From contig NC_014253.1 of assembly GCF_000196655.1 (NCBI RefSeq), positions 1,877,423 through 1,941,422 on the forward strand: 64,000 bases of DNA. The letters are read 5' to 3'. Positions 34,653-45,313 of the stretch are shown one piece after another. The position numbers were made by a program, and so were the translations under genes. The notes under the pieces are model-generated. The model was not told the origin of the DNA. It ran no database searches and saw nothing but the letters and a program-made list of their open reading frames with translations. The number at the start of each line of letters is the position of its first letter. Within the stretch, counting starts at the first letter, position 1. Origin of the DNA: Methanohalobium evestigatum Z-7303. GTDB lineage: Archaea; Halobacteriota; Methanosarcinia; Methanosarcinales; Methanosarcinaceae.

Positions 34653-34877
34653 TTAATCTTCAACAGGTGCCAGTAAAACGATGTTGTTACCTCTTAATAC
34701 TACTGAACCGAGTGATCTGAGGCGCTCACCATTTGCTATTTCAACAGATTCCACAAGATGTAGATTGAGATAATCATCCACACTTTCAAGAACGCCTTCA
34801 AGTTGATGGAGGTCGCCTTTCATTTCAACTTGTACCTTAGATCCAAGTAATTTGTGAACTTTTTTATTTGGGAACAA
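34653..34877 (-). CDS. Archaeal Sm-like (LSm) RNA-binding protein
   Basis: A 74-aa Sm fold. Sm1 motif is VHKLLGSKVQVEMKGDLHQLEGVLESVDDYLNLHLVESVE and Sm2 is LGSVVLRGNNIVLLAP, both close to consensus. Such proteins form heptameric rings that bind U-rich RNA and small RNAs. Its C-terminus precedes the start of the Cys-cluster regulator by 21 bases, so the two are probably one operon. Confidence 0.93.
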   Translation of the reverse strand: MFPNKKVHKLLGSKVQVEMKGDLHQLEGVLESVDDYLNLHLVESVEIANGERLRSLGSVVLRGNNIVLLAPVED

Positions 34878-34928
34878 TTTATAACCTCACTTTTATTGAT
34901 TAATGTTGTTTAAAGATAATATTATTAT

Positions 34929-35291
34929 TTACATATAACCCTGTAGTTCAGAACTATCAGACTTGTTTTCATTTTTCTCTGTTTTCTGAGCCTGCTGTCT
35001 GCTGATGGGTCCAAATAAATTTTCATATTCTTGAATATGCTGGTTCAACCATTTTGAGAGCTCGTAGGCTGCCATTGGTGAAAGTATTACTTCCGTCTCG
35101 AGTGTTCTTTCTATAACACGTGAATCTGATTGTTGTCCAAACCCTTTCTGAGAATCATTATAAAAACCTATTCGAAAATCATATGGACTGTGTCCGCCTA
35201 CTGCACCAATAGCATATGCCTGTTTAAAATCTTCCGCCTTTTTAAATTCAACGGTTACCTTCTTTTTGCCCTCATTATTATCTTCAGTCAT
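34929..35291 (-). CDS. DUF3467 family protein
   Basis: A 120-aa protein of the DUF3467 type: VTVEFKKAEDFKQAYAIGAVGGHSPYDFRIGFYND and TEVILSPMAAYELSKWLNQHIQEYENLFGPI. The function is unknown. The tail is charged and flexible. The ATG at 35291 is chosen, since the TTG 15 bases upstream has no better ribosome binding site. It lies between the helicase and the Sm gene on the same strand. Confidence 0.8.
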   Translation of the reverse strand: MTEDNNEGKKKVTVEFKKAEDFKQAYAIGAVGGHSPYDFRIGFYNDSQKGFGQQSDSRVIERTLETEVILSPMAAYELSKWLNQHIQEYENLFGPISRQQAQKTEKNENKSDSSELQGYM

Positions 35292-35373
35292 GATTAGATA
35301 TCCCAAAATTGATTATCCTAATTTGTCTGGTAATGTGTTTGCATTATTTTAATCACTTTCGCTTATCCACTTT

Positions 35374-37857
35374 TTACCCACTTCCTTCAACGTTCCTTTT
35401 CAACGTATAGGCATTTTTTGCTATATCCTTTTTTGAATATGCTTTTGCCATTTGTTCTACTGCATCAAGGTTTCTGATAACATCATCCAGATAATCGTAA
35501 AGATCTCCCACATAAGCGGTTATACCATAGCGGATTTCAAGCTGTTTTATAATTTCTTCAGGGTCATTGCCTTCAGCTCTTAAACTTATTAACTTGGATG
35601 AAAATTTGTGTTCTGGACAACCACAATATGGAGAGTCCTTACAGTTACATGTCAGAAAATCCTCAGCAAATTCATATATCTGGTCCTGCAGGGACTCATC
35701 CAGTTTTGACAGGTTTTCCCCTTCAAACAATATATCAATTGTACCACCCTGAAAAACACGTGCAGGAAGATTTACTTTTAATGTTCGTGATATCCGGGAT
35801 GCGTGCTTGAAATAAACAGAATCGAAAAATTCCAGATTAGTTACAATGTTAATAGGTTCGGTTCCAGCTAAAACAGCATCACGTATAAGAAAAGCTTTGG
35901 TTACTGAAAGAAAATGTCTGGCAGCTATTTTACCAAATTTTGTCAGGTAGATTTTTTCACCTTTCTGATTTATGAACTTATACTTTTTTAATTGATTGAA
36001 AAATTGGCTGAAACCATATCCACCAATAAATTTATTGTGAATTGCTTTTAAATCACTCTTTGATGTTGTCAGGGCTGAAGATGCCAGTATTTCTTCCATA
36101 TTCTCATCTTCACCATACTCCACACCAGTATGCTCCATTTCACCTTTTAACAGTTGTATGGCAACTTCATCCTCTGTTAATTTCTGTTCACCTGTATAGT
36201 TCTTATCAGGTGTAGCCAGAAGAACCACTGTTCCACGGTCGTGATAATCCGGCCTTCCTGCACGTCCAAGCATCTGAAGAAATTCCTGCATTGTTATCCA
36301 GTCAATACCCATAGCAAGAGATTCAAAAATAACCTGTGATGCTGGAAAATCTACACCTGCTGCAAGTGCTGCTGTAGTAACTACTGCTGGAAGTTCACCG
36401 TTTTGGAACTTGTTTTCTATTTTCTTTCGTTCATAACCGGTAAGCCCTGCATGATAGGCTGCCGAACTCATGGGTAAAGCATCGGATATCCTGTGGCAAT
36501 TTTTTCTGGAATTGGTAAATATGATGGATTGTCCCCTGTAACCTTTGGAAGAATATTGGCTGTACTCGTCCTTTACAAGTTTGGTGATTAGATTGACCTT
36601 TTTGCTGTCATCACTAAACACAAGATGCCTCTCTATCGGAACAGGTCTGTATTCATATTCTACAAGATAAGCCCCTAGTTTTTGAGAAAACCATTCTGGA
36701 TTTGCCACTGTAGCTGAGAGGTATATAAATTGGGCTTCAGGTACGGTATATTTCAACCGGGAGATCAAACCATCAATCCGGTGACCGCGTTCAGCATCTT
36801 CCAGCATATGAACCTCATCTATAACCACTGTCCCGATATTTCCGAGTTTGTCGGCATCACCTGTTCGCAGCACATAATCCAGCCCTTCGTAGGTACCTAC
36901 AATTATATCTGAATCCAGTGTCGTACGCATGGATGCCGTTTTGGAGGTTTTGATGCGTGAACTCCCGACCCTTATTGAAGTTTTGATACCAAGGTGTGAA
37001 TAGTTCTTTGTGAACTGGTCGTATTTCTGATTTGCCAGTGCAACAAGAGGAACCAGAAAAAGCATCTTTCCTCTTTTATTCAAAACGTTGTTAATTCCTG
37101 CCAATTCACCTATAAGGGTTTTCCCCGTTGCTGTAGCAGACATAACAAGCTGGTTATTGCCATCCAGCAATCCTTTTTGTACCGATAATGATTGGACAGG
37201 AAGAAGATATTCGGATTTTTTCTGAAGATGTTGTTTGAATTTTTTATTTATTGGTATATCATCGATTTTTATGGTGCTAACATCGGGGTTGGACTCTATT
37301 GTATCATATCTGGTTAAATCCGAATCAATCGTTTCAGGATTTAGCATTCCAAGAGTGCGGTCAAAATCCCTTGTTTTTATTAAAAGTTGTTTAAGGTGCT
37401 CGATTGCTTCTTCGCTGTATCTGTATTGTGCATTGTTAAGAGCATTTTCAAGTTCCCCTTTTGCACAATCTTCACATATCAATTCATTGTGATACCTAAT
37501 TGATTTTTTATTCACAAAATTGAATCTGTTTTTTAAAAGACAATGTCTGCACGCATTAACATATTCGCCTTTTAATTGATATCCTTTAAGCATTTCAAAA
37601 AAATCAGATTCCTGCTCATCATATTCACCATTAACTACCATAATTCGGTTAGACATTCGGAGAAGGTCTACAAACTCCTCAGGTGAGCGATATTCTCCTT
37701 TTCCTTCCTTATAGACCTTGAATTTATGGGGGCGAGGTCCAGCAGATGTATTTCCAAGTATTAATTCACCCAGAAAAATAGGAACCTTTTTTTTATTTTT
37801 TATAGGCATTACTTTAAATTTTGATTTCTGAGCACTTACAACTGTCCAAAGCGTCAT
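35374..37857 (-). CDS. DEAD/DEAH helicase with DUF5814-type N-terminus
   Basis: An 827-aa superfamily 2 helicase, common in methanogens and distinct from Hel308. The N-terminal 230 residues hold a zinc-finger-like CRHC...CEDC and no helicase motif. Then come ATATGKT (Walker A), VIDEVHML (motif II), LSATVANP (III), FTNSRKNC (IV) and QMLGRAGRPDYHDRG (VI), and a C-terminal CNCKDSPYCGC cluster near residue 735. The start at 37857 is used; the frame is open further upstream to 38127 but that region overlaps the divergent KaiC-like gene. Nucleic acid substrate unknown. Confidence 0.88.
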   Translation of the reverse strand: MTLWTVVSAQKSKFKVMPIKNKKKVPIFLGELILGNTSAGPRPHKFKVYKEGKGEYRSPEEFVDLLRMSNRIMVVNGEYDEQESDFFEMLKGYQLKGEYVNACRHCLLKNRFNFVNKKSIRYHNELICEDCAKGELENALNNAQYRYSEEAIEHLKQLLIKTRDFDRTLGMLNPETIDSDLTRYDTIESNPDVSTIKIDDIPINKKFKQHLQKKSEYLLPVQSLSVQKGLLDGNNQLVMSATATGKTLIGELAGINNVLNKRGKMLFLVPLVALANQKYDQFTKNYSHLGIKTSIRVGSSRIKTSKTASMRTTLDSDIIVGTYEGLDYVLRTGDADKLGNIGTVVIDEVHMLEDAERGHRIDGLISRLKYTVPEAQFIYLSATVANPEWFSQKLGAYLVEYEYRPVPIERHLVFSDDSKKVNLITKLVKDEYSQYSSKGYRGQSIIFTNSRKNCHRISDALPMSSAAYHAGLTGYERKKIENKFQNGELPAVVTTAALAAGVDFPASQVIFESLAMGIDWITMQEFLQMLGRAGRPDYHDRGTVVLLATPDKNYTGEQKLTEDEVAIQLLKGEMEHTGVEYGEDENMEEILASSALTTSKSDLKAIHNKFIGGYGFSQFFNQLKKYKFINQKGEKIYLTKFGKIAARHFLSVTKAFLIRDAVLAGTEPINIVTNLEFFDSVYFKHASRISRTLKVNLPARVFQGGTIDILFEGENLSKLDESLQDQIYEFAEDFLTCNCKDSPYCGCPEHKFSSKLISLRAEGNDPEEIIKQLEIRYGITAYVGDLYDYLDDVIRNLDAVEQMAKAYSKKDIAKNAYTLKRNVEGSG

Positions 37858-37987
37858 TGTATTGGGTTTCAGTCTCTGATAATATATAAATAACCTTTGC
37901 GTAAAAATCTCAACTATACCAAAAAAATATAATAATAAAACTTTATTATGTATTGATGAGGGATAAATAATCGTTGAACTTGAAAAC

Positions 37988-38740
37988 ATGGAACAGAATC
38001 CACCAATAGAAGAAGAACAGGTACATACAGTACCCAGTATAAAACAGACTGGGATTTTCGCCCTTGACAGAATTCTTGGTGGTGGACTGCCTGCAGGGTC
38101 ACTGACATATATTTCTGCAGACCCCAAATCAATGTCTGAAGTATTTTTGTATCAATTTACCCTCGCACGTAAATCATATTATTTTACCACAAACCGTAAA
38201 CCTCTGTATGTACATCAGGATATAATAAATCAGGGATTTGATGCATCAAATGTTAATTTTATCGATATCTATAGTGAATACTACCTCACATCCAGTGGTG
38301 AAATAAGTGACAATATTGGAAATCAATACGCAGATACAAAAATAATAGAGTTCACCGAATATAATCTCAAAAATATAATAAATGATGCTAAAAACGATGA
38401 TGTTAATATAATAATCGATAATTTTACATTCTTCATGAACCTAAATGTCAATATCAGCCTTTTGAAAAGAATTATACATCAATTATATGAATCAACAAAA
38501 GAAATTCAGAGCCTTACATATCTTTACGGTTTGAAAGGCAGCCATTCAGAAGATATTGAAAACGACCTTTTTAATGCATCGGATGTTATTTTTGACATTC
38601 ATCTGGAACACAGTGTAGATAAAGTCAATAATAAACTCTCAGTTCCAAAAATTCGGGGTATGACGCCAAAAACCGAAATTATAAAATTCAACATTGCAGA
38701 AGGCGGAATACAGATAGACACATCCAAGGATATTGCCTGA
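37988..38740 (+). CDS. KaiC/RadA-like protein with degenerate Walker A
   Basis: A 250-aa RecA-superfamily protein. It begins TGIFALDRILGGGLPAGSLTYISA like KaiC proteins, but the P-loop reads ADPKSMSE and lacks the GK[ST] needed for ATP, so it is probably not an active ATPase. The strand with Walker B-like IIIDNFTFF is retained. It may act as a scaffold or partner. Divergent from the helicase across 130 bases and convergent with the phosphorylase gene, whose stop codon it adjoins. Confidence 0.75.
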   Translation: MEQNPPIEEEQVHTVPSIKQTGIFALDRILGGGLPAGSLTYISADPKSMSEVFLYQFTLARKSYYFTTNRKPLYVHQDIINQGFDASNVNFIDIYSEYYLTSSGEISDNIGNQYADTKIIEFTEYNLKNIINDAKNDDVNIIIDNFTFFMNLNVNISLLKRIIHQLYESTKEIQSLTYLYGLKGSHSEDIENDLFNASDVIFDIHLEHSVDKVNNKLSVPKIRGMTPKTEIIKFNIAEGGIQIDTSKDIA

Positions 38741-39544
38741 TTATATACGAGCATTATAGGTTGCATACATACATGAACAATCCCTGTTTTCTGGCAACCG
38801 GGATATTGTATCAGATATTACATCATAAAGCAGGTTACGGGAATCATTCACAACATCCATCACTTCATCGACAGTAAGTCTTTCAGAACTCAACCCGCAT
38901 GCATAATTTGTAACCAGACCTATCGATGCATAGCAGATATCAAGTTCTTTTGCCAGTATTATTTCCGGCACCCCTGTCATACCCACAAAATCTGCAAAAT
39001 GGCTCAACATATTAATCTCAGCTTTTGTTTCAAAACGAGGACCCTCAGTGCAGGCATATACCCCTCCAAAATAGTTGAGACCTCTGCATACAAGTGATTC
39101 GGAAAGACGTTTTTTAATTTGCGGACAGTATGGTTGGGACATATCAACATGCATTGTTTTGTTGTCAAAAAAGGTAGAAATCCGGTGTTTAGTAAAATCC
39201 AGAAAATCGTCAAACAATATAAAACTTCCAGGTATGTGGTCTTTCATACTCCCCACTGAATTTACTGATATTATACGTTCTGCCTTGAGTTCATATACAG
39301 CCTGAATATTGGCACGGTAATTGATTCTATGAGGAGGTACATGGTTTTGTTCCCCCGAATGTCGAGGAATTACAGCGATATTCCGGTCAAAAATTTTACC
39401 AATATAAACATCGACTTTACCAAATGATGTATTTACAGGATTTAACTGGAAATTTTTTAAACTGGAAAATGCCAGTCCACCGATGATAACAGCATCGACT
39501 TTTTCATTATGTGTATTTTGTTCCTGTATTTGATAACTGCTCAT
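38741..39544 (-). CDS. mtnP: Purine nucleoside phosphorylase, MTI/MTA phosphorylase type
   Basis: About 267 aa of the MTAP/PNP family, which splits methylthioadenosine or methylthioinosine. IIGGLAFSSL, RHSGEQNHVPPHRINYRANI, SVGSMKDHIPGSFILFDDFLDFT, CTEGPRFETKAEI and GMTGVPEIILAKELDICYASI are typical. The base-contact segment reads TNYACG, with Asn where MTAP has Asp, as in archaeal methylthioinosine phosphorylase (MJ0060), so a 6-oxopurine substrate is favoured. Starts at 39544 or 39556 are possible; both overlap the 3' end of the DUF373 gene by 38 or more bases, so coupling is likely. Confidence 0.85.
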   Translation of the reverse strand: MSSYQIQEQNTHNEKVDAVIIGGLAFSSLKNFQLNPVNTSFGKVDVYIGKIFDRNIAVIPRHSGEQNHVPPHRINYRANIQAVYELKAERIISVNSVGSMKDHIPGSFILFDDFLDFTKHRISTFFDNKTMHVDMSQPYCPQIKKRLSESLVCRGLNYFGGVYACTEGPRFETKAEINMLSHFADFVGMTGVPEIILAKELDICYASIGLVTNYACGLSSERLTVDEVMDVVNDSRNLLYDVISDTISRLPENRDCSCMYATYNARI

Positions 39545-40637
39545 TATATCTTTCATGTCTGTTGTCAATGGATATTTTCATCCCCAATAGAGCGATTATA
39601 AAGGCACCAATAATGGAATACACAAAATACTGGAGACCAAAATCTGGTATTTCAGGGGAACTCAACAACGCGTTAATTGAAAGCAGGTACGTACTGGAAC
39701 CCCAGAACAATAACCCCATGGACACCGCGAAAAATACTGTAGACATACATGGATAGATTGATTTTCCTCTTGCTTTAAGGTCAACCAGTTTGCCGGAATA
39801 TCCAGCCAGAAATGCTGCTGTATACCACCATATACTCTCGTTTATAAAGACTGTTGCAAGGGTTAGTATTCCATAATACCAGATTCCACCTTGAGTATAA
39901 TATGTCCAGATTTCCAGCGTTCCCTGAATGGTAGCAATAATTGCTATCAAAAATGCTGTCAGATAAGTTACAAAGGTTAACCTTCCACCATGAAAGGCGT
40001 TTTTTACGTTATTTAAAAATACAGCGAACTGGTCGTCCAGATTGAAACCTCTATAGAGCATATAGAGACCAACCGCCGCCAGAATACCTATAACTGCCCC
40101 TTCAGGATAATTCATAAGTAGAAATATTGCATAGATAAGAGCTGCCAGCCCCAGCGGAACAAAAAAGGTCTGAGAGATTTTGGGGTCATTGAAAGCATGT
40201 TTTAAAAGATAATAGGTACTCTCAAGGTTTGCACTCTGCATCACAGTAACACGTTTTACAGAATCTATCTTGATTCTGGACTGCACAATGGGCATCAGAG
40301 TTTCGTCTTCTGCACCGTCTGAAATGAAAATTGCATTTTTTGCATTGTAGGTTTTTAAAATTTCATCAAGCTGTCTGGAGATGTGCTGGTCTGCTACAAC
40401 ATTTACATTTCTGTCACCAGCAAGAAGTACAATTTCTGCATCAATCCCACGGTTTAAAAGGTCGTCCAGTACCTGTATACCGCCAAATATTGTATTTGTA
40501 TCCGAATCCTCAGGATCGGCTGTTGCAAGCTTTACAGCAGCATCAATGTTATCCTTTCTGCCGATTACAGGAGTATTGATATGAGCTTTCTCACCAAGGT
40601 CATTATCTCTATCGATGCATATTACTAAAGTTTGCAT
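39507..40637 (-). CDS. DUF373 family membrane protein
   Basis: A 376-aa protein. Residues about 1-145 form a soluble domain with VICIDRDNDLGEKA, IVLLAGDRNV and FISDGAEDE, followed by six or so membrane segments from about 160 to 355. DUF373 is an archaeal family of unknown function. Its end overlaps the start of the phosphorylase gene, so the two form an operon. Confidence 0.85.
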   Translation of the reverse strand: MQTLVICIDRDNDLGEKAHINTPVIGRKDNIDAAVKLATADPEDSDTNTIFGGIQVLDDLLNRGIDAEIVLLAGDRNVNVVADQHISRQLDEILKTYNAKNAIFISDGAEDETLMPIVQSRIKIDSVKRVTVMQSANLESTYYLLKHAFNDPKISQTFFVPLGLAALIYAIFLLMNYPEGAVIGILAAVGLYMLYRGFNLDDQFAVFLNNVKNAFHGGRLTFVTYLTAFLIAIIATIQGTLEIWTYYTQGGIWYYGILTLATVFINESIWWYTAAFLAGYSGKLVDLKARGKSIYPCMSTVFFAVSMGLLFWGSSTYLLSINALLSSPEIPDFGLQYFVYSIIGAFIIALLGMKISIDNRHERYNEQLSNTGTKYT

Positions 40638-40680
40638 ACAACCTCTACATATTGTTTATAACGAATGTATAAATAAGTTC

Positions 40681-41316
40681 TCATAATAATGTTGTCTGAT
40701 TAATTAACCATTCTGCCCATTTAAGTTTCTTTCTCTTAAAATCAGATACATTTTTATCAGTAAAATCAAAACCTGCAAGTTCTATCTTTGATGCACTGAA
40801 CCGCTTGGCAAGATAAACACATCTATCCCCATCCGTAAATCCCCCGAAATTGTAAACGTTGTATAAGGGATGTGATTGGGTAGTTCCTATTACATTTTTA
40901 AAACGGGGCACGTATTTTCTAAGTTTATCAATGTTGTCCCCGTGTGCATGAACAACCATCAAAGAACCTTTATAATTTGCATCAATTTCCTTTTCTACAT
41001 TCCCGTCAAGGTCTGTGACAATGATATCCGGAACAATCCCTGCATCCATTAACGCTTCAACAGCTCCATCTGCAGCAATTATAGCATAATCTTGAAAGTC
41101 GAAATTCTTTAAATCATCAACAAGTGAAGGCGCATTACCACAAACCAAGATATTTTTCTCATTGATGGTTTTTCTCAAAATTGAAAGGTCACTGGTATTA
41201 GATAAACTGGATAAAAGGTCGGAAAGTATGAATGCCGACCTCTCATCTTCTTTTCTGCTAAACCCAAAATCACTAAGGATTTTCTGATAGATTGTATCCC
41301 ATGTATCAAAATCCAT
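40681..41316 (-). CDS. mptE: 6-hydroxymethylpterin diphosphokinase (MptE-like)
   Basis: A 211-aa protein of the archaeal MptE/DUF115 family, which attaches pyrophosphate to 6-hydroxymethyl-dihydropterin for tetrahydrosarcinapterin synthesis. Key parts are VCGNAPSLVDD, IIAADGAVEALMDAGIVPDIIVTDLDGN, VVHAHGDN and LAGFDFTDK. The ATG at 41316 begins right after the ileS stop (41318-41320), with GGGA 8 bases upstream; an ATG at 41325 would overlap ileS. One operon with ileS is likely. Confidence 0.88.
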   Translation of the reverse strand: MDFDTWDTIYQKILSDFGFSRKEDERSAFILSDLLSSLSNTSDLSILRKTINEKNILVCGNAPSLVDDLKNFDFQDYAIIAADGAVEALMDAGIVPDIIVTDLDGNVEKEIDANYKGSLMVVHAHGDNIDKLRKYVPRFKNVIGTTQSHPLYNVYNFGGFTDGDRCVYLAKRFSASKIELAGFDFTDKNVSDFKRKKLKWAEWLINQTTLL

Positions 41317-41317
41317 A

Positions 41318-44300
41318 TCATACATTCCCTGTTCCAGATTCAAGCGGAGAAATTGCAATTTCCATGGGTATCCCTTCTACATTCCAATCTTTCACATATT
41401 CCCCATCTGTGCTTATATCCGTACCAATAACAAGTGTGTCTGCCCTGACTTCCTTTGAAATGTAGGTTTCCATGTTTTTGACAAGTTCTGCCACCCTTTC
41501 GTCATCGATTTTTATCAAGCTTTTAATATTTTCCTCCACTGAAAGGTCAAGTTCTTTTCTCATATCCTGAACTCTGCGTATGACCTCTCTTGCAAATCCT
41601 TCCGATTCAATCTCACTGGTGAGTGTGGCATCCACATAAACAATGCCCCCTTCAAATTCAGCGCTTGCAACTGTATCAGGGAGAGTCCTCTGGAAGTTTA
41701 CCATATCAGATGTTACAGTCGCAGCCGATGAATCGGAAAGTGATACACTAAATTTCCCATAATTATCAATGGATTCCTTTAACTCAGAAGGATTAGATGA
41801 TTTTATAGCATTTATCACTTCACCGGCGTTCTTTTTAAATACTGGACCAATTGCACTCGGGTCTGGTATAGCCTCCAGACCAAGTTCACTCCACTCTTCA
41901 TCTGGGTCGAGTAATTCAATATCCTTTGCATTGGTCTGATCCATCAGTACTGAACGCAGGTTATCTACAGCATTTGATGCCTCTTTATCATCGGGTGCAA
42001 CCACAATACGCGAGACCGGCCACCTGAGTTTACGTTTTACTTTCTGACGTGCGTTGGCTGATGATTCAACTATAGACCTTGCTATCTGCATATGTGACTC
42101 GAGTTCTTTATCCACTTTCTCTTCCTCTGGTAAAGGCCAGTCATTCATATGCACCGTGATTGGGGCATACTGGTCAACGTTTCGCACCAGATTCTGGTAC
42201 ATTTCTTCTGCAATGTGAGGTGTAAACGGTGCGATTAATTTTGAAAGTGTCACAAATACATCGTACAATACTCTATACGCTGCAAGTTTATCAGGGTCTT
42301 CAGATTCAACCCATGTTCTTGGACGTATTAGCTGGATGTACCACCTTGAAAGGTCTTCCAGAACAAATTCATTAATGGCTCTGATGGCTTTATGCAACTG
42401 ATAATCACTCATTGCATAATCCACATCTTTTATGACAGACTGCATCCGTGAAAGAATCCATTTGTCCTCTTTTCTCAGGTGTTTTGATATTGAATCCATT
42501 GATACTTGTTTAGGGTCAAAATTATCAAGAACCATGTAGGGAATAGGGAATCTATAGACGTTCCATAAAATATTCAGGTTGCTGTACACCTGATTTACTC
42601 CTTCCCAGTTGAATTTCAAATCATCCCATGGTGCACTTGTAGACAGAACATAAGCACGGAGAGTATCTGCTCCGTATTTATCTACTACCTCAAGAGGGTC
42701 AACAACATTACCCTGACTCTTGGACATCTTTTTACCGTATTTATCAAGAGTGAATCCATGCATCATGACGCTTTTATAAGGCGACTGTTCAAACGCCACC
42801 ATACTTGCTCCAAGCTGGGAATAGAACCATCCCCGAGTCTGGTCGTGTCCCTCTGTGATGAAATCGGCAGGCCACCATCTATGGAAATCTTTTTCTGACT
42901 GCGGATAGCCCAGTGTTGCCCATGATGCCACCGCAGAATCAAACCATACATCAAATACATCCTCTACACGGGACATGGAGCCTCCGCAATCACATTCCAT
43001 AGTTAAATCATCAACATATGGTCGATGGAGTTCAATATGTTTATCTGCATTTGATTTATTTATAAGCTCCTGCTTTGTACCAACAACATCTATCGACCCG
43101 CAACCGCTACATTTCCATACTGGTATAGGGATTCCCCAATACCTCTGACGGGATATACACCAGTCCCTTGCTCCTTCTACCCAGTCTTTGAAACGGGACG
43201 TTCCCGCCCATTCAGGATACCAGTCCACTTTCTGGATTTCTGAAAGCATATTTTGTTTAATATCTGATATTTTCAGGAACCATTGTACAGTTGCAAGATA
43301 GATATTGGGAGTTTTACATCTCCAGCAATGACCATATCGATGATTTATCGATTCTTCAGCAAGCAAAACTCCCCGATGTTTAAGGTCATTTATTATGGTC
43401 TGATTGGCGTCCCTGATGTGTTCACCAGAATATTTACCTGCTTCATCCAGATATTTACCATCTGCACCTACAGGACAGAATACCGGAATTCCGTTTTCAA
43501 CACCCACTTCAAAATCTTCCATACCGTGTCCTGGTGCTATATGGACACAACCGGTTTTTTCAGCTGTAACGTAATCTGCTGTATAGATATTATGTTCAAA
43601 TTCTGCCTGTTTTGAAACTGCATCTGCAAGCGGATGATGATAACTTAAACCTTCAAGGTCTTTACCGCTCATTTTCTCAAGAACTTCATAATCAGTATAA
43701 CGACCTTGCTTCAAAACGTCCTCCACTAAATCGGATGCCAGAATCAAAACCTCGTCGTTACCTTCAGGATTTGTTGCTTTAACCTTTGAATACTCAAAAG
43801 AAGGATGAACAGCTACTGCCATATTTGAGGGGATTGTCCATGGTGTAGTCGTCCAGATTACAACATATGTATTTTCTTCTTCCTTTAATCGGAATTTTAT
43901 ATAAATTGAAGGATCGGTAATTTCAAAATAATCTACTTCTGAATCCGCAATAGCTGTTTCACATCGCGGACACCAGTTTACAACACGCTGACCCTCTTCA
44001 AGCAGGTCTTTGTCGTACGCCTGTTTAAGAGTCCACCACGCGGCTTCGATATATTCATCACGTAATGTCATGTAAGGGTTTTCCCAGTCAAGCCATACAC
44101 CGAGTGACTTGAACTGCTCGGTCATGTTATCTTTTTGTTCTATCGCAAAGTTTTTACATTTATTTATAAAGTTTCCCACTCCATAGGTTTCAATGTCCTT
44201 TTTGGATTGGAAACCAAGAATACCCTCTACTTTCACTTCAATGGGTAAACCGTGCATATCCCAACCTGCACGTTCATGGATGTCATAGTTATTCATGGAG

Positions 44301-44515
44301 AAGTAGCGCAGAATAGAGTCCTTTATGACTTTGTTCCATGCAGTACCAAGATGAATATGACCGGTTGTATAGGGCGGACCATCAACAAAGAAGAATTTAC
44401 TGGCGCCTTCCCTTGATTCCCTTACTCGTTTATACGCATTGTTCTCTTCCCAGAACCTGTGAATATTTTTCTCTATCTTATTTGCGTTATACTGACTGGT
44501 AATCTCCTGTAACAT
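41318..44515 (-). CDS. ileS: Isoleucyl-tRNA synthetase
   Basis: A 1065-aa class Ia synthetase. The HIGH motif is [13 protein letters not shown] near residue 50 and KMSKS is [13 protein letters not shown] near 590. The CP1 editing domain lies between ([22 protein letters not shown]), along with zinc-site sequences WCPRCE and CRCKTP. The C-terminal domain matches the archaeal/eukaryotic type. It leads mptE; the 214 bases upstream separate it from the PUA protein gene. Confidence 0.97.
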   Translation of the reverse strand: MLQEITSQYNANKIEKNIHRFWEENNAYKRVRESREGASKFFFVDGPPYTTGHIHLGTAWNKVIKDSILRYFSMNNYDIHERAGWDMHGLPIEVKVEGILGFQSKKDIETYGVGNFINKCKNFAIEQKDNMTEQFKSLGVWLDWENPYMTLRDEYIEAAWWTLKQAYDKDLLEEGQRVVNWCPRCETAIADSEVDYFEITDPSIYIKFRLKEEENTYVVIWTTTPWTIPSNMAVAVHPSFEYSKVKATNPEGNDEVLILASDLVEDVLKQGRYTDYEVLEKMSGKDLEGLSYHHPLADAVSKQAEFEHNIYTADYVTAEKTGCVHIAPGHGMEDFEVGVENGIPVFCPVGADGKYLDEAGKYSGEHIRDANQTIINDLKHRGVLLAEESINHRYGHCWRCKTPNIYLATVQWFLKISDIKQNMLSEIQKVDWYPEWAGTSRFKDWVEGARDWCISRQRYWGIPIPVWKCSGCGSIDVVGTKQELINKSNADKHIELHRPYVDDLTMECDCGGSMSRVEDVFDVWFDSAVASWATLGYPQSEKDFHRWWPADFITEGHDQTRGWFYSQLGASMVAFEQSPYKSVMMHGFTLDKYGKKMSKSQGNVVDPLEVVDKYGADTLRAYVLSTSAPWDDLKFNWEGVNQVYSNLNILWNVYRFPIPYMVLDNFDPKQVSMDSISKHLRKEDKWILSRMQSVIKDVDYAMSDYQLHKAIRAINEFVLEDLSRWYIQLIRPRTWVESEDPDKLAAYRVLYDVFVTLSKLIAPFTPHIAEEMYQNLVRNVDQYAPITVHMNDWPLPEEEKVDKELESHMQIARSIVESSANARQKVKRKLRWPVSRIVVAPDDKEASNAVDNLRSVLMDQTNAKDIELLDPDEEWSELGLEAIPDPSAIGPVFKKNAGEVINAIKSSNPSELKESIDNYGKFSVSLSDSSAATVTSDMVNFQRTLPDTVASAEFEGGIVYVDATLTSEIESEGFAREVIRRVQDMRKELDLSVEENIKSLIKIDDERVAELVKNMETYISKEVRADTLVIGTDISTDGEYVKDWNVEGIPMEIAISPLESGTGNV

Positions 44516-44729
44516 TTTAAATATTCTCCATGAATAAAAATTGATTTGCCATACCCTATAACAATAATTAATTTAAATGCTTTGGCTTTGTTTATTGGTT
44601 TGTTTACAAGTTAAAAGTAAATAAAAGTATTAGCATTAATTGTTATTAGATTATAGGTTGCGCGCAATATTTAAAAAGTATATAGTTACTTTAGGCTATT
44701 GTAACATAAAATGTCTTTAAGGTGGTTTA

Positions 44730-45212
44730 TTGAAAATCAAATCCAGAGTCCAACTCAGAAAAAGTACGAAAAATAAACTATTAAACGAACTTGTATCCAC
44801 CTTCGGAGATGAGATAAAAAAACTTTCTGACAGCAAATTTGAGTGTGTAAAAACCGACAAATATTCAATAATAATGGTTGATAATAATCCACTGTTGTTT
44901 TTTATAGGTGACGAGATTTTCCCTACCGTTCGCGGTGCTCTGGAAATCAATTTAAACAGTAACAATGTATATGTGGATTCTGGTGCTGTCAAATTTGTTT
45001 CAAAAGGGGCAGATGTTATGTCACCCGGTATTGTCAAGTCAGACCCCAACATAAAGAAAGGAGACCTTGTCATTATCAAAGAAGAAAATCATGGTAAACC
45101 ACTTGCTGTAGGTAGAGCTATGATGGATGGTGAAGAGATGACAGGTGAATCAGGTAAGGCAGTTCAATCGATACACTATGTAGGTGATGAATTGTGGAAC
45201 CTCTCTATTTAA
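44730..45212 (+). CDS. PUA-domain RNA-binding protein (MCT-1/Tma20-like)
   Basis: A 160-aa protein with an N-terminal pre-PUA region (KIKSRVQLRKSTKNKLLNELVSTFG) and a C-terminal PUA domain (VDSGAVKFVSKGADVMSPGIVKSDPNIKKGDLVIIKEENHGKPLAVGRAMM). The eukaryotic relatives MCT-1 and Tma20 act in ribosome recycling or reinitiation. The start is TTG at 44730, with GGTGG just upstream. Monocistronic, ahead of sepF. Confidence 0.85.
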   Translation: MKIKSRVQLRKSTKNKLLNELVSTFGDEIKKLSDSKFECVKTDKYSIIMVDNNPLLFFIGDEIFPTVRGALEINLNSNNVYVDSGAVKFVSKGADVMSPGIVKSDPNIKKGDLVIIKEENHGKPLAVGRAMMDGEEMTGESGKAVQSIHYVGDELWNLSI

Positions 45213-45313
45213 TGGGTATTCAAAATACCGGAGTTTCTAAAAATATTCAATAAAAAATTAAATTAAACTGGAGTTATTAATATAATAATAACAGAACTTA
45301 AAAAGGTGTGACT

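Noticed and set aside
37858-38127. N-terminal extension of the helicase by 90 residues
   Set aside because: It would overlap the divergent KaiC-like gene, has no similarity to the family and includes the shared promoter region.
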